Shown: one piece after another, positions 1 through 5,427 of the stretch | How the letters are laid out: every line of letters starts with the position of its first letter | How positions within the stretch are numbered: position 1 is the stretch's first letter | Source of the DNA: a virus | IMG/VR virus record: IMGVR_UViG_3300007871_000073 | Location: 1 to 21,725 of that record | DNA length: 21,725 bases | Strand: one strand, 5' to 3' | Made by a program: the position numbers and the translations under genes | Notes under the pieces: model-generated | What the model was told of the DNA's origin: nothing | Seen by the model: only the letters and a program-made list of their open reading frames with translations | Database searches by the model: none

Positions 1-478
1 GAGCTTTAGGACTCCAGGACTCTACACAGTCACTGCTGCTGTGTATACGAATGAGGAAGTCTCGATTCTTAGTTTCCCGATTGATGTTCGTGGTCCTCCC
101 GTACCAGATGAGCCAGACGAGCCAGACGAGCCAGACGAGCCAGATAATGATGGGTATGATCAAGTATTGATCCAGAGTGTTATCTCTTGGTGCCGTGGCT
201 CTGCCGCAAATAAAGATCAAGTGCTGGGCATAGCCACAGTATTTGGTTATGTGGCCGTTGAAATTGAAGAGGGCAAGCTCACAACTCCGATAGAGGTTAT
301 TGGTCGGACTGCTGTTCTCAATAGGGAAATAGACATGGAAGGTCTTGGTCTTCTAATGAGTAATATCCAAACCGAGCTACAAAAGAGATCTGACTCTGGG
401 TTCCTTGAGACAGTTGACCAGCATTTGATAGTTTGGAGGTCGATTGCAGAAGGGCTAGAGCGGTATGCTAGGAAGTAA
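1..478 (+). CDS. C-terminal part of a protein with Ig/PKD-like strands and a PDE-repeat linker (5' truncated)
   Basis: The frame is open to the first base of the window, so the gene very probably starts upstream. A GTG at 41 is the only start-like codon nearby, but the residues before it (TPGLYTVTAAV) continue the same fold. They look like the last strands of an Ig or PKD-like domain, which commonly ends in a 'GxYTVTxxV' strand. A proline/acidic linker of PDE repeats follows at 104-148. A roughly 100-residue, probably helical domain then begins near DQVLIQSVISWC. I do not recognise that C-terminal domain. The stop overlaps the next gene by 14 bases, which suggests translational coupling with the papain-like peptidase. 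A surface or secreted role is inferred from the Ig-like segment and the linker; no signal peptide can be seen because the N-terminus is missing. Confidence 0.7.
   Translation, partial: SFRTPGLYTVTAAVYTNEEVSILSFPIDVRGPPVPDEPDEPDEPDEPDNDGYDQVLIQSVISWCRGSAANKDQVLGIATVFGYVAVEIEEGKLTTPIEVIGRTAVLNREIDMEGLGLLMSNIQTELQKRSDSGFLETVDQHLIVWRSIAEGLERYARK
104..148 (+). repeat. 9-bp in-frame tandem repeat encoding PDE
   Basis: Five consecutive 9-base units of the form CCAGAYGAG (first unit CCAGATGAG, three exact CCAGACGAG, last unit diverged to CCAGATAAT) encode (Pro-Asp-Glu)4-Pro-Asp-Asn. The repeat lies exactly between the Ig-like strand region and the C-terminal domain, as expected for an extended acidic linker. 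Near-identical units make it prone to slippage, always in multiples of three codons, so the linker length may vary between relatives. Confidence 0.9.
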
Positions 479-1478
479 AAAAATCCTGGCGTTAGTATTC
501 TGTGCCACTATATTTTTCTCGCAGGTTATAGCGGTACTGTTTACACCGGAGCAATCTTACCAAGGTGGTTGGTCTGACCCAAAAATATTTGACAGCGATG
601 TTGAACGGGCCATAGACCCAAACTTAAAATCATCAATTCCAGACAACTGGAAAGGTAAAGGCAGTGGTGGAATACGACTGCTTTATCAGGATTACAAAAA
701 GGTTCATGGCGTAACATACGTGCCACGCAACCAGGGTAGGGTACCATCGTGTGTAGGCCAAGCAGTGGCCGCAGCGGCGGATTTTCTGGCGGCAGTAGAT
801 ATTGTGGCCGGACAGCCAGAAAGAAAACCACCCGCACCTGCTGCTGCCGGGGTCATCTATGGTCTGAGTCGACAAGAGATAGGCGAACTGGGACCGGGTG
901 TTCGTGGCGGGAGTATGAATATCTGGGGAGTGCAAGCTCTCCAGAGGTATGGAGTGGTTGCGAGATTGCGGTATCCTTTGATTGGGATAGACCTTCGCCA
1001 GCCGAGTTCAGCTAGGGCATTAAAATATGGCAAAGAAGGTGTCCCAGAAAGTTTAGAGCAAATTGCTCGGCTGCATCCAGTCAAAGAATACTATTCAATT
1101 AACTCTTATGAAGATCTTCGAGACGCCATTTGTGCTGGGTATCCAGTAGTAATCGGATCTAAACAAGGGTTTGGCAATGGAAAATTGAAACGAGATAAGG
1201 ACGGATTCCTGAATCCTCCGAGGCGTGTTTTCTTCAAGAGTGTTTGGAAGCACTCGATGGTTTGCATTGGCGTGTGTGATAACGGACGCAAAGGCGCGTT
1301 GATTTTGAACAGTTGGGGCTCAGAGTGGGTCAGTGGGCCACATAGGTTTGAAGGTTCACCAGAAGGAACATTCTTTGTCGATTACTTTATTATTGACCAC
1401 ATGGTCAAACAAAAAGACTCTTATGCTATTCGTGGTTTTAGAGGGTACCGCGAATACAGAATTTGGACCAAAAAATGA
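465..1478 (+). CDS. Secreted papain-like (C1 family) cysteine peptidase
   Basis: This 337-residue protein begins with a positively charged, hydrophobic signal peptide or anchor (about residues 5-24). The mature part carries the papain signature: Gln90 and Cys96 in NQGRVPSCVGQA, His263 in KHSMVCIGV, and Asn282 in LNSWGSEW. The Gln-to-Cys spacing of 6 equals papain's Q19-C25, and the NSWG context matches papain's Asn175 region, so the triad and oxyanion residue all appear intact. No classic inhibitory propeptide is obvious, though about 65 residues separate the signal from Gln90. The ATG at 465 overlaps the preceding gene by 14 bases, and the stop overlaps the next start as ATGA. Export out of the cytoplasm and peptide-bond cleavage are inferred from the signal and active site. 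The target is unknown; a cell-envelope, lysis or surface-modifying role is possible. Confidence 0.8.
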   Translation: MLGSKKILALVFCATIFFSQVIAVLFTPEQSYQGGWSDPKIFDSDVERAIDPNLKSSIPDNWKGKGSGGIRLLYQDYKKVHGVTYVPRNQGRVPSCVGQAVAAAADFLAAVDIVAGQPERKPPAPAAAGVIYGLSRQEIGELGPGVRGGSMNIWGVQALQRYGVVARLRYPLIGIDLRQPSSARALKYGKEGVPESLEQIARLHPVKEYYSINSYEDLRDAICAGYPVVIGSKQGFGNGKLKRDKDGFLNPPRRVFFKSVWKHSMVCIGVCDNGRKGALILNSWGSEWVSGPHRFEGSPEGTFFVDYFIIDHMVKQKDSYAIRGFRGYREYRIWTKK

Positions 1479-1873
1479 AACATTTAATGGGGATACTTTG
1501 CTGTGTTACGTTTATTCTTACGTCTGCGGCGTGTCTTATTGGATCGGAACCTGTCTATCAGGCAAAAGATCATCAAGGCGTCACCGTTGATTATAGCTAT
1601 GTTGAACAGGCTGGGTCCACAGTCCAAATCGAAAAAGCGACGACGTTGGAGATAGTATGGGAACGTGGGTGCGCACCTTGTCGCAGGATGAAAGTGGTAG
1701 CAATCAGACTTGTGGCCGAAGGTTACGATGTAACTCTGGTTGAGGATAAAGATGACACTAGAGACTCTCAGGCTTATCCAACTCTTTACTACTTGGACTC
1801 CGAAGGATACGCTATTCGCACGGAAATAGGGTTCAGGCCAGCAGAACACGTCAAAAAGTATTTGGACAAATGA
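1475..1873 (+). CDS. Thioredoxin-fold protein with signal peptide and CAPC motif
   Basis: The preferred start is the ATG at 1475, which forms an ATGA overlap with the upstream stop; a TTG at 1463 is possible but less likely. The 132-residue product has an N-terminal hydrophobic signal (residues 4-18) ending near Ala-Ala-Cys20. That is a weak lipobox, so it could be a lipoprotein, a cleaved secreted protein or an anchored one. The mature domain has VWERGCAPCRRMK with Cys66-x-x-Cys69, the placement and flanks of a thioredoxin active site. It also has a cis-proline candidate in AYPTLYY (Pro102) and a final amphipathic helix. These are hallmarks of thiol-disulfide oxidoreductases acting outside the cytoplasm. 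Its coupling to a cysteine peptidase and to a CxxC membrane protein suggests it may keep those thiols in the right state, but this is inference. Confidence 0.75.
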   Translation: MKHLMGILCCVTFILTSAACLIGSEPVYQAKDHQGVTVDYSYVEQAGSTVQIEKATTLEIVWERGCAPCRRMKVVAIRLVAEGYDVTLVEDKDDTRDSQAYPTLYYLDSEGYAIRTEIGFRPAEHVKKYLDK

Positions 1874-2151
1874 AAGACGTAATACTAGGCGGCCTCGCGG
1901 CTGGGGCATTGACTGTGCTTCTTTGTTCATCCTATGTTGGGCAGCGATTCCAGGATGGAGTCTTGAAGGTCATACCGAAGTCTGTCCACAAGCATACCGA
2001 GTATTTACTAAACTGCACGTTTTGTGCGTCGTGGTGGATCAGCCTCGCAATGCTACAAAAATTTTCAATTATGGAATGGGCGGCAACAGTAGCAGTAGCA
2101 AATATCACAGTGCTATTGATTCATTGGAGCTTATCAACAGAGGAAGAATAG
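1870..2151 (+). CDS. Small membrane protein with CxxC loop (DUF1360-like)
   Basis: A 93-residue protein starting in an ATGA overlap with the thioredoxin-like gene. Hydrophobic segments lie at about residues 4-22, 52-66 and 68-87. Before the second segment is LLNCTFCASWWISLAM, with Cys49-x-x-Cys52 followed by an aromatic pair. This resembles the 'CxxCxxxW' motif of DUF1360 membrane proteins, whose function is not established. The resemblance is by eye and only moderate. Its place in the coupled cassette, after two exported proteins, suggests an inner-membrane component. It could also be a holin-like or spanin-like lysis helper, but nothing specific shows that. Confidence 0.6.
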   Translation: MKDVILGGLAAGALTVLLCSSYVGQRFQDGVLKVIPKSVHKHTEYLLNCTFCASWWISLAMLQKFSIMEWAATVAVANITVLLIHWSLSTEEE

Positions 2152-2460
2152 ATGTTTATCATGACTTGGTTTAGAGAACGTCGAAGAGTTCGGATGTTTG
2201 CTGGCGCAATGAGAGATACTGCTGTTAAGCAATTCAATGAAGGCCAAATGGAGACGGCGTTATACGCCAAGGTTGTCACAGCGACCGAGAACCCAAAAAC
2301 CATGCGAGCCCTCATGCGCCAGACAGAGCTTGAGCCTGGACTTTACGGCGGCATCATGGATTGGGATTGGGAAGCCATCCTTAAATGGGTAGAGGAATAC
2401 TTTATTCCATTGGTTAAATTGTTGCTGCCATTGATATTGCTATTGGATGAGGAAGAATAA
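2152..2460 (+). CDS. Hypothetical protein, basic N-terminus and hydrophobic C-terminus
   Basis: A 102-residue protein whose ATG immediately follows the upstream stop, with AGGAAG five bases before it; a second ATG at 2161 is a less favoured start. The N-terminus is rich in arginine (WFRERRRVRMF), the middle looks helical, and a hydrophobic stretch FIPLVKLLLPLILLL lies just before a terminal DEEE. That tail could be a membrane anchor or an amphipathic membrane-binding helix. I do not recognise the family. It is the last gene before the tRNA cluster and probably closes the left-end operon. Confidence 0.6.
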   Translation: MFIMTWFRERRRVRMFAGAMRDTAVKQFNEGQMETALYAKVVTATENPKTMRALMRQTELEPGLYGGIMDWDWEAILKWVEEYFIPLVKLLLPLILLLDEEE

Positions 2461-2461
2461 T

Positions 2462-2535
2462 CTGGATGTAGCTCAGTTTGGCAGAGCGGGTGGTTTGGGA
2501 CCATCAGGCCGGAGGTTCGAGTCCTCCTATCCAGA
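2462..2535 (+). tRNA. tRNA-Pro(TGG)
   Basis: A full cloverleaf folds by eye. The acceptor CTGGATG pairs with TATCCAG (one G-T). The D-stem is GCTC/GAGC with GG in the loop, and the anticodon stem GGTGG/CCATC encloses TTTGGGA, giving anticodon TGG. The T-arm GGAGG-TTCGAGT-CCTCC is canonical. The discriminator is A and no CCA is encoded, as usual for phage tRNAs processed by the host. It reads CCA, a codon frequent in the phage genes. Confidence 0.92.
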
Positions 2536-2539
2536 CTGA

Positions 2540-2611
2540 TGCGTGGTAGTTCAGCGGTAGAACGCGCGACTGTTAATCGTGATGTCGGAGGTTCGACCCC
2601 TCCCCGCGCAG
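2540..2611 (+). tRNA. tRNA-Asn(GTT)
   Basis: The acceptor TGCGTGG pairs with CCGCGCA. The D-arm GTTC/GAAC has a GG-containing loop. The anticodon stem CGCGA/TCGTG encloses CTGTTAA, giving GTT. The T-arm GGAGG-TTCGACC-CCTCC is canonical. The discriminator is G, typical for Asn, and there is no encoded CCA. It lies four bases after tRNA-Pro and is probably co-transcribed. Confidence 0.92.
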
Positions 2612-2618
2612 CTTAATA

Positions 2619-2687
2619 GTGCGGTTAGTTTAATTAGAACCCTCGGCTGTACCGAGGAAATGCGGGTAAACACTCCCGCACCGCACA
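2619..2687 (+). tRNA. Degenerate tRNA-like cloverleaf (anticodon uncertain)
   Basis: Four stems pair almost perfectly: acceptor GTGCGGT/ACCGCAC, D-stem GTTT/GAAC (one T-G), anticodon stem CCTCG/CGAGG (extendable by one G-C) and T-stem GCGGG/CCCGC. The loops are abnormal. The D-loop is only AATTA and lacks the invariant GG. The T-loop is TAAACACT instead of TTCRANY. The anticodon loop reads GCTGTAC with C in place of U33, or CTGTA if the stem is extended. Nominally the anticodon would be TGT (Thr), which is duplicated by the normal tRNA-Thr at 3240. The flanking pattern also looks like a tRNA-Asn loop CTGTTAA that lost two bases. It could be a decaying tRNA, a mitochondrial-style minimal tRNA, or a tRNA mimic. 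Confidence 0.6.
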
Positions 2688-2693
2688 CATTAT

Positions 2694-2763
2694 CGTGGGT
2701 AGAGTGGGTACTCCGCTGGGCCTCATAAGCCCCGTCGCTCAGGTTCGACTCCTGGACCCACCA
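2694..2763 (+). tRNA. tRNA-Met(CAT) with reduced D-arm
   Basis: The anticodon loop CTCATAA gives CAT, and the T-arm TCAGG-TTCGACT-CCTGG is canonical. The acceptor has six strong pairs (GTGGGT/ACCCAC) with a C-C mismatch at the end, or a 3' CA overhang if the ends are shifted by one. The D-arm is short (GAGT-GGGT-ACTC, or three pairs with loop TGGGTA), and the first pair of the anticodon stem (T/C) is mismatched. CAT could mean elongator Met, initiator Met or, after lysidine modification, Ile2. The C1-C72 mismatch recalls the unpaired 1-72 of initiators, but the stem lacks the three G-C run in initiator form. The exact ends are uncertain by a base. Confidence 0.75.
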
Positions 2764-2767
2764 CTTA

Positions 2768-2838
2768 GGGCCTCTATGTCAAGGGGACGATTGGCACTTG
2801 CAATGCTGATGTGACGAGTTCGATTCTCGTGTGGTCCA
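2768..2838 (+). tRNA. tRNA-Ala(TGC)
   Basis: The anticodon loop CTTGCAA gives TGC on the stem TGGCA/TGCTG (with wobbles). The T-arm is ACGAG-TTCGATT-CTCGT and the D-stem TGTC/GACG. The acceptor GGGCCTC/GTGGTCC has a G-T at the third pair, which is the G3:U70 pair that is the main identity element of alanine tRNA and supports the call. One T-T mismatch lies at the sixth acceptor pair. The discriminator is A and no CCA is encoded. It starts about five bases after tRNA-Met. Confidence 0.85.
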
Positions 2839-2852
2839 CTATTGAGAGTTTA

Positions 2853-2925
2853 GTCCCGTTCGTCTAGCGGTTAGGACATCGGGCTTTCAACCCGGCAACG
2901 GTGGGTTCAACTCCCCCACGGGACA
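2853..2925 (+). tRNA. tRNA-Glu(TTC)
   Basis: The acceptor GTCCCGT/ACGGGAC is perfect and the D-arm is GTCT/GGAC with a GG-containing loop. The anticodon stem TCGGG/CCCGG (outer T-G) encloses CTTTCAA, giving TTC. The T-arm GTGGG-TTCAACT-CCCCC has one T-C mismatch. The discriminator is A and there is no encoded CCA. It directly precedes the small gene at 2949. Confidence 0.9.
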
Positions 2926-2948
2926 CTACTAATATAGGAAACAAAACA

Positions 2949-3233
2949 ATGCCGATACAAGAAGCAGGAACTCCTGCAAACTCATTCAGTTTGGAAGGCG
3001 ACATTGAAATGGCCTTCTTTCCAGGAAGGGATGATGCCTACCATGTTCGGATCAATGGAGATAGATTAGAGGTATTGGTGGCTCGCATGTTAGGGTTCCC
3101 GAGCGAAGCTGAATTTGATGCAGCCTTAGCCGCAGGTCTCAGCCCTGACCCAGATGTACCATCAGTTGTGCGGAAAATGAGCGATGTGAGCCTGTCGGTC
3201 CATCAATTTAACTCTGATGGAGTATGTTGTTAA
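2949..3233 (+). CDS. Hypothetical 94-residue protein between tRNA genes
   Basis: I choose the ATG at 2949 because an AGGA box lies at a suitable distance (TATAGGAAACAAAACA-ATG) and because an upstream GTG start would sit inside the tRNA-Glu gene. The product has a short beta-rich middle (DAYHVRINGDRLEVLVARML) followed by FPSEAEFDAALAAGL and a less ordered tail ending in two cysteines. I do not recognise it. It occupies the place where a small terminase subunit often lies, just before the large terminase, but it shows no helix-turn-helix that I can see, so I do not make that call. Its stop is six bases before tRNA-Thr. Confidence 0.65.
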   Translation: MPIQEAGTPANSFSLEGDIEMAFFPGRDDAYHVRINGDRLEVLVARMLGFPSEAEFDAALAAGLSPDPDVPSVVRKMSDVSLSVHQFNSDGVCC

Positions 3234-3239
3234 GTATTT

Positions 3240-3310
3240 GCCCGCTTGGCAGAGCGGTGATGCACCGGATTTGTAATCCGGCGAGGTGGGTTCAACTCCT
3301 ACAGTGGGCT
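3240..3310 (+). tRNA. tRNA-Thr(TGT)
   Basis: The acceptor GCCCGCT/AGTGGGC has one G-T. The D-stem is GCA/TGC with a nine-base loop. The anticodon stem CCGGA/TCCGG encloses TTTGTAA, giving TGT. The T-arm GTGGG-TTCAACT-CCTAC has one G-T. The discriminator is T and there is no encoded CCA. It is separated from the other tRNAs by the 94-codon gene. It is a clean Thr tRNA, so the TGT-like cloverleaf at 2619 would be redundant. Confidence 0.9.
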
Positions 3311-3386
3311 CTTATGATAAGATATGTGCCGACAACAAAGACCTCTGGTTCTGTTACATTAAGATATACTCCACGAGACCTCTGGC

Positions 3387-5060
3387 ATGATAGACAAGTT
3401 CGCACAACTTATTGCGGACAGGCTTATAAACAATTCTTTAGTGACATGTTCGAGATGGGCGGAACACAAGATTTGGACTCCAGAACCACACTTTGGACCG
3501 CTTAGTTTTGAGAAGTTTCCGTGGCAAAAAGATATTATTGACTGCCAAGAGCCACAAGTTACAGTGCAAAAATGCTCCCAGAGCGGTTTTAGTGTTGCTG
3601 GGCTGATCAAAACACTGTTCATGGTAGACCAAGTAAGGACTGATGTTTTATATGTACTTCCTACAGCCAATCTTGCGGGCGATTTTGCAAAAGCTCGACT
3701 GGACCAAATGGTTGCGATATCGCCAGAACTCGCTAATCTATTTGTGGGCACCAATAATGTTGGACTCAAAACCACCTCGCACAGATCCAATATTTTTATC
3801 AGAGGATCTGTCGCGGAATCAGGACTCGTATCACTACCGGTGGGGACAGCCGTAGTAGACGAGTGGGATAGGTGTAACCAGAACGCCTTGGCGTTAGTGC
3901 ATAAAAGAATGTCCGCTTATGTAAATAAGCATTTATTCGTATTAAGCACGCCTACTTTACCAGAGCATGGCATAAATGTACAGTACCTGCTTGGGACACA
4001 GGAACAATTTGTGTTCCCTTGCATAGGCTGTGGCCGGATCATTCAGTTGATTTGGCCAGACAATATTGAAATCTGTGGCGAGTCGTCAACAGACCCGGAT
4101 TGTCATTTGTCATACCTCAAGTGCGACAAATGTGGAGTCAAACTTCCTCACGAAACCAAAACGGAGTGGCTCTCTAAGGCGTCTTGGGAAGCTATGGCAG
4201 TTGCTCACGGACATCGAAGTTTTCATTTGAATCAGATGTACGCATGGGCCATGACCCCTGGAGAGCTTGTAGTAGATTACTTCAAAGGAGAGTCAAGTGA
4301 AGCAGCAAAAGTCGAGTTCACGAACCAAATACTAGGTAAACCACACCTAATAGATGGTGCCAGAGTCACTGATACGATCATTGACTCGTGTCTAGGGTCT
4401 CACAAAACCGACGACCCAAGACCAGAAGACAGCAGTCGGATGATTGTTATGGGCGTGGACATTGGCATGTACCTAGATATCGCAATAGCCGAGTACCTTT
4501 ACGACCAAGATCCTGGATATGAGCCTTATATCCATAGTACCTGTAAATTGCTGACAACATTGCGGCTACCAGGAAGTGATTTTGATGTTTTAGATAGAGT
4601 CATGGCAGAGTGGCAGGTCCAATACGCCTGCCTTGACTTCCAGCCAGAAACCGTTCTGGCAAAAGCCTTCTGCCGTCGCTTCTATGGCTACTCTGCCGTA
4701 GTACAGTACAGGCGCGGCACAGTTGGCAACGAAATAAAAGAGGTAATGGATGATAACAAAGTTCCCACACTTACAGTGGATCGCACATCGTTTTTAGATA
4801 TGAGTCTGGGTCGGTTGCATAAGCAGAAAATTATACTTCCGTCCAACATTTCGCCAGTCTTTCGAGACCACGTCAAAGCATTGGCAAGAACCTATGAACT
4901 TGACGAGTTTGGGAGGCCGAGGGCCGTTTATGTGACGTTAAACAATAGATCCGATCACTTGGCTCACGCTTTAACTTTGACTGAGGTAGCTCATTTTAGG
5001 TCGTACAGTAAGGCCACAGGGCGGTCAATTAAACCGAGTGAATCAATTCACAACTTTTAG
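3387..5060 (+). CDS. terL: Terminase large subunit, GpA-like
   Basis: This is the DNA-packaging motor and headful or cos nuclease, about 557 residues and in the usual size range. After an N-terminal segment with the GpA-type start (CSRWAEHKIWTPEP), the ATPase has a Walker A-like KCSQSGFS at about 62-69. The Walker B-like AVVDEWDR is at 155-162 and an STPT coupling motif is near 187. A zinc-binding pair Cys212-x2-Cys215 and Cys246-x2-Cys249 follows, a feature of the lambda gpA family. The nuclease half has VMGVDIG (Asp about 358), ACLDFQPE (Asp about 416) and RSDHLAHALTL (Asp about 522) as the acidic metal ligands. The ATG at 3387 is the first start after an in-frame stop; its ribosome binding site is weak. 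No small subunit is identified upstream. Confidence 0.9.
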   Translation: MIDKFAQLIADRLINNSLVTCSRWAEHKIWTPEPHFGPLSFEKFPWQKDIIDCQEPQVTVQKCSQSGFSVAGLIKTLFMVDQVRTDVLYVLPTANLAGDFAKARLDQMVAISPELANLFVGTNNVGLKTTSHRSNIFIRGSVAESGLVSLPVGTAVVDEWDRCNQNALALVHKRMSAYVNKHLFVLSTPTLPEHGINVQYLLGTQEQFVFPCIGCGRIIQLIWPDNIEICGESSTDPDCHLSYLKCDKCGVKLPHETKTEWLSKASWEAMAVAHGHRSFHLNQMYAWAMTPGELVVDYFKGESSEAAKVEFTNQILGKPHLIDGARVTDTIIDSCLGSHKTDDPRPEDSSRMIVMGVDIGMYLDIAIAEYLYDQDPGYEPYIHSTCKLLTTLRLPGSDFDVLDRVMAEWQVQYACLDFQPETVLAKAFCRRFYGYSAVVQYRRGTVGNEIKEVMDDNKVPTLTVDRTSFLDMSLGRLHKQKIILPSNISPVFRDHVKALARTYELDEFGRPRAVYVTLNNRSDHLAHALTLTEVAHFRSYSKATGRSIKPSESIHNF

Positions 5061-5068
5061 GAGATAAA

Positions 5069-5419
5069 ATGGCAAAAAATAAACCCAGTTTCAAAAAAGT
5101 CATTGCCGAGGAAACCAAGAGTATGTTTACGCCAATGAACTCTGCTGAGGTTGAAGACGAAGTTCTTGAGGCTGTGAAAGAGGCAAGAATCTCTCCAGAA
5201 GTTGAGATCGGAGAAATTAAGGTTAAAGTTACTCCAAGACCTGTCAAGGTCAAAGAAAAAGTTCGGCCAAAGCCACATAAACACGACCACGAACTCATTA
5301 GAGGGCTGCGCAAACAAGATCGCAAAGGCTTGAATAAGACTTGTTCAAGGTGCGCGAGGCGTATGCCACTGGCACAAATGGATGGTGGAAAAGCCGACCT
5401 CTGTGACGATTGCCGTTAG
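5069..5419 (+). CDS. Small protein with C-terminal zinc ribbon
   Basis: A 116-residue protein with a good TAGGAGAT ribosome binding site, eight bases after the terminase stop. The N-terminal half is charged and probably helical. A basic proline/valine/lysine stretch follows (about residues 50-75), then a likely zinc ribbon: Cys92-x2-Cys95 and Cys112-x2-Cys115 (TCSRCARRMP ... LCDDCR). The basic segment plus the zinc site suggests nucleic-acid or protein binding. Its position between terminase and portal suggests a role in packaging or portal assembly, but I do not recognise a family and that is inference. Confidence 0.75.
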   Translation: MAKNKPSFKKVIAEETKSMFTPMNSAEVEDEVLEAVKEARISPEVEIGEIKVKVTPRPVKVKEKVRPKPHKHDHELIRGLRKQDRKGLNKTCSRCARRMPLAQMDGGKADLCDDCR

Positions 5420-5427
5420 GAGACAAA

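Noticed and set aside
1484-1930. 148-codon minus-strand frame opposite the thioredoxin-like gene
   Set aside because: The + strand has signal peptide, CAPC and cis-Pro motifs and tight coupling on both sides; the minus frame is a shadow.
2619-2687. Reading the odd cloverleaf as tRNA-Tyr(GTA)
   Set aside because: With GTA as anticodon the anticodon stem no longer pairs, and the long variable arm of bacterial tRNA-Tyr is missing.
3314-3505. 63-codon + strand frame starting MIRYVPTTKTSG before and into the terminase gene
   Set aside because: It overlaps the first 119 bases of the terminase gene, lacks a ribosome binding site and shows no family pattern. The terminase frame has clear motifs.
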